Assembly: GCA_027943335.1 (NCBI GenBank)
Contig: BSBK01000526.1
Span: forward strand, 7,501-71,500
Reading direction: 5' to 3'
DNA: 64,000 nucleotides
Source: Chamaecyparis obtusa
Taxonomy: Eukaryota > Streptophyta > Pinopsida > Cupressales > Cupressaceae
Position numbers and translations under genes: made by a program. The stretch's first letter is position 1. Every line of letters starts with the position of its first letter. Shown one piece after another: positions 11,160 to 21,216 of the stretch. A model generated the notes under the pieces. The model saw only the letters and a program-made list of their open reading frames with translations. It did no database searches and was not told the origin of the DNA.

Positions 11160-12557
11160 TTAGGTGGAAGTATCAATGTCACCCAATCTAGTGGACGAGG
11201 TTTCACCAACAGCATTACTTGACACTGCATTCTTATTAGATGCCTTCTTCCACATGTTGTTCCTTATTCTCATGATATCTACAATAGTATTTCAACTCTC
11301 AAATACATGACCTTCTTCTGGTTCTCAATCTCTGCAGCCTTTTCTTAAATGACTGACCTTATGACAATGAAAACATGCCATTCCAGTGCTTGTCCAGCTT
11401 CTTGATTGTCCAGCCCATCTTTTCCTGTTACAATTCACTACAATGTGCCCATATCTACCACATGCAACATAGTTAGCCCATGTGTTATAATCTCAAACAT
11501 AAGAATTACCTTGTCTCTTTGGTTGATAACACTTGTGTTGTGTCTTCTTCTTAGGAGTCCATACTTGCTTCATTTTTTCCTTACACTCTCGTGCAGTGTG
11601 TCCATGCTTATTACAAGTATAACATAACTTCTCCATAGTAGTATTGTTAGCATTTTGTTTAGCTCTACATTCATAAGATTGATGACCATACTTTCCACAA
11701 TAATAGAAATATCCATTGAACTTAGGAGTGACAGGAGGTTTACCTTATGCTTTTCTTCTACACACATTAGATGTATGTCCTGGTTTTCCATAGTGATAAC
11801 ATGTCAACACTTTAGGTCTCTGATTTTGATTTTTGTAGACCTCTTTAGATTATTGTGATGATTCTCCTTTGCCGGTATAACCTAGTCTAGCTTTTCTTCC
11901 AAATCTTCTTTGATTAATCAAAAAATCATCAATCTTCTTGGAATTGTTCTCAACTAGCCTCATCATCTCATTTTTATTTTTTTGTGTCTTTCTTTCATTT
12001 CTTAGTTTTTCATTCTCTTCTCTGAGTATTGCAACATCTTCAAGTCTTCTAGATAATTCTCCATTCACTTGGTTGACTTCTTGATTAATAGTCATCATCT
12101 GATAAGATACTTGAAAGTGTCTATCGATGAGTCTTTGTATCTCACTCTCTTTATCTTGTAGTTGTTCAGTTGTCTATCTTCAGTCTTCAATAGCCAGATT
12201 CCTTTCTTGCTCAGCCTGTCTAGCATTTTTCATTATTTCAACCATTCTTATCATCTGAGATTCTTGACCAATTTATAGTGCTTTCACTTGCTCGGTTAAA
12301 TATTGATTCTTCTCAGACAAGTCAGAGATTATACTTTCAGATCCACCAAAAATACTCCCTGAACTAGATCTAATGTGGTAAAATATATCATCAATTGCTT
12401 CTTCATGGTAGCCAATCTCATTTTGCAAAATAGCTAGGTTCTTCCTTTCAACTAGTAATTTCTTCAATCCTTCATTGGCTTGCTTATACTTTTCAACAAA
12501 CATCTGCATCTGAATCTTTTGATTCTCAATAGACTTATCTAACTTATACCTCTCCAT
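11160..12557 (-). pseudogene. Z element ORF1: coiled-coil protein with five tandem zinc knuckles (gag-like)
   Basis: The ATG at 12557 lies about 50 bases after the primer site. The first half is heptad-rich coiled coil (QMQMFVEKYKQANEGLKKLL; later REENEKLRNERKTQKNKNEM). It is followed by a basic FLINQRRFGRKARLGYTGKG motif. The C-terminal half has five CCHC-type units. Two are canonical: CYTCNKHGHTAREC (11583-11624) and CFHCHKVSHLRKGC (11334-11375). Three have lost a Cys, for example CYHYGKPGHTSNVC. Nucleocapsid-like RNA binding with self-association through the coiled coil is the likely role. About six stops interrupt the frame. It replaces a normal gag domain, since no capsid core is visible. 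Confidence 0.65.
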
Positions 12558-12608
12558 GACTTAGATCTTTACCCTTCAGTGGTTAAACTGTCCAATAAGA
12601 GGAATTCA

Positions 12609-12619
12609 CTCTGATACCA
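12609..12619 (-). other. Primer-binding site of element Z (initiator Met-tRNA type)
   Basis: The minus strand reads TGGTATCAGAG directly after the LTR end, matching the 3' end complement of plant initiator Met-tRNA used by many Copia and Gypsy elements. Two bases separate it from the LTR boundary at 12622. Confidence 0.8.
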
Positions 12620-12621
12620 AT

Positions 12622-13668
12622 TGTTGGAATTAGGAGAGATAAGGTACTAAGAGGGGAGGGGTGAATTAGTACCCACAAAAACTTTAACACACCAACCTTT
12701 CAGATCTAAAATAGTAAAAAATGTAACCTTCCAAAATAACTCATATCTAATGCATGTATCATTCATCCATTTAACTTGTAAAAGTAAATAACATGAAATA
12801 AACAATATAACAGTCCCATAACACAAGTATTTTGGTAACGTAGAAACCCTTGTTAGAAGGTAAAAACTATGGTGGGGATGACACCCACAAATTCTTCACT
12901 ACTACAGATAGAAAAGGTTTTCCTATTAGGGCTACAAGTTTTGATCACTTCTGGTGATCTTACCCTATTAAGAGTAACATATTAGATCAGCTAGATCTAC
13001 CTAGTTATAGGATTTTAGCAACACTACTTGAGTGTGCACTTGGTTAAGAGATTTACAAAAGACTGTTAAGTCTACTCTGTTAGGATAATTTACCAAAACT
13101 CTATTACAATGATTAGAAAGAAATAGGTAACTATCTTCTAATGACAACTCAGATTGTCTGATACAAATCAATAAATTACTAAATGTAGATCACCTTTACT
13201 ATTATGAATCTTTTCTATGAACTACTCGGTTAGCCTAGTCTGATTCTGCTTAATCTGATTTCCTTTGAATATTGTTATTCTCTATCAACTAATAATCTTG
13301 AAGGTTGGCTAGTGCTTCAAGTGCTTCTTCTCTCATACATCAGTTCTCATATAACAGTAAGTGATCCTCTATCTTGGTAAAACATTTTCTAATTCTATTG
13401 TAACCATTTGCAAAGAAGAATGTGCCATTCCTGATTACGATGCCATTTTCTATGATCCTTGATAAACATTGTATAAACTACTCGGTAATTACTCTGATGC
13501 TCGGTGTTTATTATCTCTTTGTATCTATGTTTGATGCTCGGTAAAACTATCTAGTGCTCGGTATGAAGACTTAACCGACTGGCTTATATTGCTTACAAGT
13601 ACTGACTGGGTTCATAAAAGTAACCGACCGATGTCTTTGACAACCTTTAATGCTCAATAGAGATAACA
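12622..13668 (-). repeat. 5' LTR of element Z
   Basis: In plus orientation it runs from TGTTGGAATTAG to GAGATAACA, 1047 bp. The inner end is fixed by the primer site. The outer end abuts a TA microsatellite. Internal text such as GGTGGGGATGACACCCACAA and GGGCTACAAG-TTTTGATCACTT is shared with the LTR at 54269-55470, so both belong to one family. Confidence 0.75.
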
Positions 13669-13752
<84 letters not shown>

Positions 13753-13800
13753 GTATATAAATCTACATATATACATATATATATACATACATATATATAT

Positions 13801-13833
<33 letters not shown>

Positions 13834-13898
13834 CATACATATATATATATATATATATACATATATACATATATATACATATATATACATATATTTCA
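13669..13898. repeat. Compound TA/TG/CA microsatellite
   Basis: Alternating TA runs enclose a TG run (13685-13711) and a CA run (13722-13744), followed by TATATACATA variants to about 13898. It marks the junction between the Z LTR and the E-family LTR. The related LTR at 30369 has a pure TA run at the equivalent place, just before TCAAAATCAAAATTAAA, so a TA tract is part of that LTR family. Any translated ORFs here are repeat artefacts. Confidence 0.95.
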
Positions 13899-13903
13899 AA
13901 ATC

Positions 13904-13917
13904 AAAATTAAATTAAT
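13904..13917. repeat. Left target-site duplication of the LINE
   Basis: The 14 bases AAAATTAAATTAAT recur at 20773-20786, right after the LINE A tail. The E-family LTR at 30369-32045 has the uninterrupted site (near 30790), which supports the boundary independently. Confidence 0.85.
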
Positions 13918-14044
13918 GATCAAAATACCTCTCAGATTTGCATTTGGAAGAAAGTGCTCTACAACTAGGTGTCCTTGGCGCCTCTTTGAAACTTTCATCT
14001 GAACCCTTGTACGCTCCTCAGTTGGGATTACATTAATGGCCTAG

Positions 14045-16597
14045 ATGTCACCAGGAGCCATTAATGTTTCTGCCTCAGCCAAGGGATTTATTCCTTATAT
14101 ACAAGGCAATTTTCTCAGTTCAAATGTTTCCCTCCCCGAGAAACCTAAGGACTCCCTTCAACCTTCTCCAGTGGAGTTAGTTGACGCTGGTGGAGAGAAG
14201 ACACAACAGAATGGAAGGGAAGCACCAACTATTGCCAAGCCAAAGTCATTCAAGCAAGCCATCCAAAATGAATGAGTCCTCCTGGAAGGAGTAGTCTTCC
14301 TCGCGAGCACTTCCCAAGGGATTCCAACCACCGAAGGAAATGGAGGTAAGGAACCATTTTTTCCCAAGTTAATTGTTAAACCAAACTCACAGATGAATGT
14401 TGTTATTGAATAGGAGAAAGCTAGGCTTAAAGATTGCACTATCTTCTTTGCTACGGTTGATAGTTCTAAGGTTCCTTCTAGAAATTTTCTCAATGACTGG
14501 TTTCATAAAACTTGGGGGCAAAAGTTAGGTTTTCACTTTACTTACTGTCGCATGCTCCAGAAAGGTTTATTTATTTTGTTTTTTTGTGACTCTAAAGCCC
14601 AGAAATCTATTGTTGAAACATATTTTTGGAGAGTTGGACCTTGTGAGTTTAGGGAAATTCCCTAGTCTCTCGAAGCCTCCCAAGATGAAGTTTTAGCGCT
14701 ATCCAGCCCTAGGTGGATTATTATTGGAAATCTCCCTCCATTTTTGTTGACACTCATTCTGCTTGCGCTTGAGCTGATAGGTAAGGTTCTCAGGATTAAT
14801 CAGTCTAGCACCCTCATCCTGAATACAAGGGAAGCACCGACTGTTGCCAAGCCAAAGTCATTCAAGCAGGCCATCCAAAATGAATGAGTCCTCCTAGAAG
14901 GAGTAGCCTTCCTCATGAGCACTTCCCAAGGGATTCCAACCACTGAGGGAAATGGAGGTAAGGAACCTATTCTGCCCAAGTTAATTGTTAAACCGAACTC
15001 GCAGATGAATGTTGTTATTGAATAGGAGAAAGCTAGGCTTAAAGATTGCACTATCTTCTTTGTTGTAGTTGATAGTTCTAGGGTTCCTTGTAGAAATTTT
15101 CTCAATGATTGGTTTCATAAAACTTGGGGGCAGAAGTTAGGTTTTCACTTTACTTACTGTCGCATGCTCCAGAAAGGTTTATTTATTTTGTTTTTTTGTG
15201 ACTCTAAAGCCCAGAAATCTATTGTTGAAACATTGTTTTGGAGAGTTGGCCCTTGTGAGTTTAGGGAAATTCCCTAGTCTCTCGAAGCCTCCCAAGATGA
15301 AGTTTTAGCACTATCCAGCCCTAGGTGGATTATTATTGGAAATCTCCCTCCATTTTTGTTGATGCTCATTTTGCTTGCGCTTGAGCTGATAGGTAAGGTT
15401 CTCAGGATTGATTAGTCTAGCACCCTCATCTGGAATATAGATGTTCATGTTCTTCTCTCTGTGAAACCCAGAATTGATCTCCCTGAGACCCTGTAATTTA
15501 ATATTGACCCTGCACCTATCTGTTTCCTGATAATCTTTTTGGGTGGAATAGGTGGTTGCTTCATGTGTAGAAAGGAAGGTCATAGGAAGAATGAATGCCC
15601 TATCATCCTTAAAATAAATGCACTTAAAAATAAGGCTAACCCTCCTCCCAATCCTAATAACAAGTCAGGCCTTGAACTTAAGTCAAATTTAGCCAAGTCC
15701 ATTTCTACTCCTGAGCATCCCCCTATTATACAGATCTCCCCCCCACCTATTTGGAACCAAGATTCTGTCACCCTCTCTGCTACCCTGGACAGCCTCAAGG
15801 GTAAATTTGACTCTACCCCTGGTAACCCTAATACTAGCCAAACCTTCTCTAAACCCCTTGATATTATTACTCTTGATGATACACTTGACTTTGATCTCAA
15901 GGGATCTAAAATAAAGAAAACTCATAGAACTAAAAATGCTCAATGATTGGTTGTTGATAAGATCAAGGTTAGAGCCATGAAAAATAAAAATGTGACTCAG
16001 CCCAAGTGGAAAACCTATGAACTTCCTCATGCTCAGAGACCTCTAAATAATACCTCTCCCCCCTCTTCTCCCCCTTCATGGAGGTTGAACAATTTGAATT
16101 CTACTCTTGTTCACTCCTCCTCTATAGATGCGTCCATTACCTCTCCGCTAGGTGGGGAAGTGGGAGGGAATTCCCCCCCTTTTTCCCAAGAAGATAGATT
16201 GAATGCCTTCTTAGTTGTTGTTATTCTAGCCCTCCCTCCCCTTCCTCCACCACCAGATAAATGGAAATATGTATCTATTGAGAGGAGTGAGGAAGTATCC
16301 ACCCTCCCTAAAGGGGGAACAGAGATGGGAGAGGCGATGAGGTGTGAAGGGGAGCTTTAAGAAGGAGAGATTTCCAACTCAGGAAGTGCCAATGTGAATA
16401 ATCCTCCAGTTGAACCATTTGTATTTGTTGTTGACCCCTCCAAAAATAATAAAGGAGATCCTTCTTTGGGCTTAGTAAAGAAGAAGAAGAGAGGTAGACC
16501 ACCTTTAATTAGTGGGAACCCTAAACCTTCTAAGACCCCCAAAGTTGACATGCCTAAATGCTTTGAGGGATTTAGGAAACCCATGGATACTGACTAA
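14045..16597 (+). pseudogene. LINE ORF1: RNA-binding protein with CCHC knuckle, internally duplicated
   Basis: Translation from the ATG at 14045 gives a Ser/Pro-rich start, then a domain with FHKTWGQKLGFHFTYCRMLQ and WRVGPCEFREIP (as in plant L1 ORF1 DUF4283-like regions), then a CCHC knuckle CFMCRKEGHRKNEC at about 15562-15603, then a Pro/Ser-rich tail and a basic KKKKRGRPP motif near 16480. ORF1 proteins coat LINE RNA. The central domain is present twice because of a 612-bp duplication. Stops in both copies include TGA after QNE, TAG after VIE and TAG after EIP. The tail is broken by further stops near 15945 and 16358. Confidence 0.75.
14217..15440 (+). repeat. In-frame 612-bp tandem duplication inside LINE ORF1
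   Basis: Copy 1 (about 14217-14828) and copy 2 (about 14829-15440) keep a constant 612-base offset at every point checked, so there are no length changes. I count about 30 differences, roughly 95% identity. 612 is 204 codons, so the frame is kept. Both copies share three identical premature stops. Confidence 0.9.
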
Positions 16598-16609
16598 TTA
16601 GAAATTGCT

Positions 16610-19600
16610 ATGATTATGAACTGTGCTTCATGGAATGTTAGAGGGCTGGAAGCCCCTGATAGAAAATATGTTGTCAAGAGGCTCCTTAATTCTCATAAAG
16701 AGTTAGATTTTCTTCTACATCAAGAGGTTAAAGTAGTAGGTTTTGAGCTAGATATTGCTCTTAAATGCATTTGGAGAGATGCAACTACATTCTCAACTAA
16801 ACACCCAAGAGGTAAGGGGGGAACTTCTATCCTAATTAGCCCTTCTTGGAAGAATGTAGTTCTTTTATGGGTCATTTCTCCATGTAACAGAGCATTCTAG
16901 ATTAAGTTAAAAGTTGAGAACTTTGTCTTTGGTTTATGTTCAATTTATGCCCCAAATGATCATAGAGGCAGAATTGAGTTATGGAAGTGGCTTGCTGACC
17001 TTGAGCCTATACCTTGGATTGTAGCAGGAGACTTCAACATGGTGGAGAGGGCCCATGATAAGCTAGGAGAACTCAGATTTGAGTGGAAAGGAAATGAACC
17101 CCTTTTCTAGTGCAGAATGGTCAACAAGCTTGACCTGTTTGACCCTCTAGCAGGGAGGAAGAATGAATCAAAGGGCATCTGGTACACATGGTCTAACTTT
17201 CAAAGAGGGGAAAGGAGAATTTATTCTAGATTGGATAGATTCTACCTTAATAAATGGTGGTTCAACTGTCAACCCTTCACTAATAACAATTGTGTGAAAG
17301 TTACACCCTTCACCCTATCAGACCACCATCCCATTTTTTCCTCCATACAACTCGTTGGGGAACAAGCCTCTGATAATCCCCCTAAGCAAGGCTTTTCCCT
17401 AAACACATCCCTTCTTAGGGATGAGGATGTCCAAGAAGTGGTCAAAATCATTTCCTAGTACAATGAGGAGATTATACAACATGAATCTGATATTGACAAA
17501 TAGAATCAGACCACTAAATCTTGGCAGGGTCTGCTCAAAGCTGTTGGCACTAAAAAAGATAAAGACTCTAGAATGATGGAATACAAGCTGACAGAATCTC
17601 AGATCCAAGACAATATAGAGTTTTAATTGCTCCTAGATAATGTTATAACATGTACAGATTCCCTTAGAAGACTTCAATTGGTTAAGTCTAGAGGAGCCAA
17701 AATCAGAGCCAGGATTAATTGGATTAATTTGGGTGATAGAGGCTCTAAATTCTTTTTTCAAACTCTTAAGAAGAAAGAAGCAAGAGACAGAATTGCTAGT
17801 ATTAGAGTCTAGGACTCTATGGTGTCTTCTCAGAAGGAGATCCTCAGTGCCTTATCCTCATTCTACCAGGAACTCTTTACCTCTGCAGACTCTGACCCCT
17901 CCATGGAGAATGCCAGGAACAGGATTAGAACCATCATCCCAAAGAAGGTTAGTGAGGAGGATGCTCAAATTTTGAATATGGGTCTATCAGAAGAGGAAAT
18001 CAAAGTAGCCATCAATAGAATGGCTAATGATAAAGCTTTAGGACCAGATGGGATACCAATTAAATTTTACAAATCCAACATTCATTGGATTGTTCCTAAA
18101 CTTCTGCATGTCTATGAGGAAGCTATTGAGGCAGGTACATTGGGACCTAAGTACAATTACTGGACTCATTAAAATCATTCCTAAGGAAGGTGATAGACTT
18201 CTAATAAAAAATTGGAGACCCATTACTTTACTGAATGTTGTCTACAAGATCCTAGCCAAGATTCTTGTAGTGAGAATTGAGAAGCTTCTCCCCTCAGTGA
18301 TTAATAGCACCCAAACTAGATTTGTTAAGGGGAGATATATCCTAGAGAACCTTATCACTTGTTGGGAAGCCATGGACTAGGAAAAAGCTTTAGGATAGAA
18401 CTGTACCATGCTTCTTATAGATTATGAGAAGGCATATGATAGGATTGAATGGAGGTTCATCATGATGATGTTGGAAGCTCTTGGTTTTCCCTCGCACTTC
18501 TAAAAAATGGTATCTACACTATTGTATGGTACAATGGCTACAATTGAAATGAATGGTGTTAGGTTAGAATTCTTTAGTCTCTCCAGGTCCATCAAACAGG
18601 GCTGCCCTCTGGCCCCTTCCTTGTTTGTTATTGCAGCTGAATCTTTACACTACCTCCTTAGAGATGATTCCCTCTCCCCTAAAGTGAATGGTGTCTATCT
18701 CCCCAATAATCAGGAGGTCTCCAATGTCCAGTTTGCTAATGACACCTCCATCCTTCTTCTCATGGAAGAGCATAACATGAGACTCTTAATGAACAAGCTG
18801 GATCTTTTTTGCCAAGCCTCTGGTAGTAAGATCTCTTTATCCAAATCTATTATGCTGGGTTGGGATCTGAATCCACATGACTGGTGGGGTAACTTTGAGT
18901 TTTCTTGGGGTGGGCCAAACCACCTAGTCAGATACTTGGGCATCCCTTTCTCTATCTCTTCTAACCTTAATCTGATGTGGGAGTGGGTATTTGAGAGGAT
19001 TAATAGGAAGATTACCAAATGGGATAGTAACCTTCTATCCTTCCTCGATAGATTTTAGGTTTTTCAAAAGATCCTCTCTTCCTACCTTATCTACTTCTCC
19101 TCCATGTGGCTCTTTAACCAAGTGTAGTTTAGTTCTATCCAAAAAGTTATTAGAGATTTTTTATGGTTGGATGGTAGAGGGAATAAGAGGTTTCATGTTG
19201 TTTCCTGGGAGTGGTGCTCAAGAAGTAGATCTTGGGGAGTTCTAGGCCTTAAGGATCTCAAATCTCAAGGCATTACCTTGGCTGTTAAGTGGATAGCTAA
19301 GGCTGGGGATGGGGAAGAGCCTTGGAAAGTGCTGATTAGAAGTAACTTGCAGAGGGCTCACTGTAGTAGACCTAGAGGATGCCATAACCTCTGTTTTGTT
19401 GATTCTCTCATTGTAGATGCCAATATTGTTGTTCAAGCCTCCAATGTTTTCAAGAGAATTTGGAAGGCTTGGAAGTATGTTAAGGGGTTCTTGATACATA
19501 AGAAACCAATTGAAAGCACTAGGAATATATGTAGGCTTAAATCTATTTTGTGGAACTTGAGTCATGGTGACAAAAAAATTTCTCTTCTACAGGGTTGTTC

Positions 19601-20339
19601 AGCTAAGAAATGGGCAGGGTTTGGCATTGCAACATTTGGTGATATCCTCTAGTAGGGAAAAATTCCTTCTTGGGAATGGTTGGAATCCCAGTTCAACTTA
19701 CCCTGGTCCCATTGGATAACATATTTTGTCCTTAGAGAAGCTCTTTATTCCCTAGGTCCCGTTAAAGGTTGTTGCACTGAATCCTACTATAAATTCTAGT
19801 TGTGTTGGCCTAACAGTACCCCTCTCCACCTTGGAAAATCCAAATACTTCTACCAGTTGCTGACCAATAAGAATGACATCTTTACTCATGTTAATTGTAA
19901 GTGGGGCCTAGAAATTTAGGAATCAAAATGGATGAAATACCTCAATAAGTTGTGGGCCAGACCTATTGAGCCAAAGATCTCTTGCTTCCTATGGAAACTT
20001 TTCCTGCACAAGTTGCCATTTAAGAAACTGGGAGGAGAGCCTAATATTTGATCTATGTGTAGACAACCTGAATCTGTCACCCATGTTTTCTTTGAATGCC
20101 TATTTGCTTCTAAAATCTGGAATATTTTTGGACTGTCATTTAAGATCCATTTTAATGTATTGAATGTTATCTCTGGCTCTATCAACTGCAGCAAATTTTG
20201 TAATTCTTTTTGGACTTTTCTTTCTCCTGTTATTTTATGGTTCATCTGGAAGGCTCAGAATAATGATGTACTTGCAGGTAAGAATAGGTACCTTACGGAG
20301 TCTCGCAAGAGACTCATCTATTTTGATATTTCCATGTAG
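16610..20339 (+). pseudogene. LINE ORF2: endonuclease, reverse transcriptase, zf-RVT
   Basis: The endonuclease begins MNCASWNVRGLEAPDRKYVV; later motifs are WIVAGDFNMVE (near 17018) and TLSDHHPIFSS (near 17315), the APE-type active site. RT motifs follow: DKALGPDGIP (near 18035), NWRPITLLNVVYKILAKIL (near 18211), LIDYEKAYDRIEW (motif A, near 18415), IKQGCPLAPSLF (motif B, near 18590) and VQFANDTSILL (motif C, near 18727). Motif C is normally FADD, so one catalytic Asp is now Asn. The C-terminal zinc-binding domain has SCFLWKLFLHKLP and CRQPESVTHVFFEC (near 20060). I count 16 in-frame stops, 13 of them TAG, and a frameshift near 18150. It nicks target DNA and primes reverse transcription there in active relatives. 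Confidence 0.9.
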
Positions 20340-20772
20340 GTCACGGTGATTTTGAAGGTGAAGGAGAGCAAGTTCTTGTAGGTGCTGAGAAGGGAAGGCT
20401 ACCATGGAGAAATTATAGGTAGCTTATGGATACACTACTATGAAAGAAAAGGATGAATTTGAGTACACCCTCAAGGAGTTTATCCAGCAGTTGAAGAATG
20501 AAAATCTGCACAAAGAAATGAGGAACAAAGATGATAGAGACTATAGAGTTTTGGGTTACAATTCTATTTCCCCAGACACTAATGATGAAGAGGAAGAAGA
20601 GGAGGACGGTCCCTCTTGAAATAGCTATGGAATCTCTTTTACAATTTTTCTTTATTAAGATACTTATGTAATCGATTGGTGTACTCAGTAGTTTTGGGAG
20701 TTTTGTAATACGTTAGATACTCTGATTCGTCAACTTTTGTACTAGACCATTTAAATTATATGCAATAGAAAA

Positions 20773-20786
20773 AAAATTAAATTAAT
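20773..20786. repeat. Right target-site duplication of the LINE
   Basis: AAAATTAAATTAAT, identical to 13904-13917; its leading A residues merge with the A tail, so the exact boundary can slide by a few bases. Confidence 0.85.
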
Positions 20787-21216
20787 ATTAAATATAATTG
20801 ATTTTCTAACACCAAAGTATGTAGAATTTTGCGAAGAGCAACCTAGGGTTTCATCAGGCATAATTTCTTAAATTTTAAATCATAAAACATTCTAGATCTG
20901 GGTTTATCAAGGATTTTTCACATGAAATTTTAATAACCAAATCAAACCAAAATAGTAGGAGATAAAGCAATACCAAAATCAGAATTCAACAAACATTCCA
21001 AATGAATTGTAGACAATCTTTTTTAAAGAAGATTAACATGAGTTTTTAAACCCTACCTAAAAATTCACAAGAAGATGTGAAACAACAATGGTCAAATTGA
21101 AGACTTGAAGATTCCAAATTACTCCTAAGATTTAAAAACAATTCCTCAAACAATCCAAGAAATTTTCTCCAAAACCTCGTCTCCTCCAAACCTGTGTTGA
21201 AAATAATGGCTAAAGG

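Larger units (their letters stand above)
8178..13668 (-). mobile_element. LTR element Z: non-pol element with two unknown proteins
   Basis: The right side is a 1047-bp LTR (12622-13668) followed on the minus strand by a Met-tRNA type primer site (12609-12619) and an ATG at 12557. Two genes follow, a coiled-coil/zinc-knuckle protein and a protein of about 800 codons. No protease, RT or integrase motif was seen in either, so the element looks non-autonomous, borrowing enzymes in trans. The 3' LTR was not found; the left end is truncated or hidden between 7950 and 8178. The LTR belongs to the same family as the copy at 54269-55470. Confidence 0.6.
13918..20772 (+). mobile_element. L1-like LINE retrotransposon, full-length-class but decayed
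   Basis: 6855 bp between 14-bp direct repeats, ending in a short A tail (from 20769). Two genes: ORF1 with a zinc knuckle, and ORF2 with an AP-type endonuclease, reverse transcriptase and a C-terminal zinc-binding domain. No RNase H domain was seen. The 3' untranslated part is 20340-20768. Both ORFs carry many stops, and ORF1 contains a large tandem duplication. The 5' end at 13918 is where the host LTR sequence stops. Confidence 0.9.

Noticed and set aside
13647..14002. Several ORFs made of Ile/Tyr or His/Thr/Cys-Val repeats
   Set aside because: They are translations of the TA/TG/CA microsatellite in different frames.
8178..20339. TAG as a reassigned sense codon or a read-through signal
   Set aside because: Other stop types and frameshifts occur in the same genes, TAG falls at both Gln and Trp positions, and plant nuclear genes do not reassign TAG; decay explains it better.
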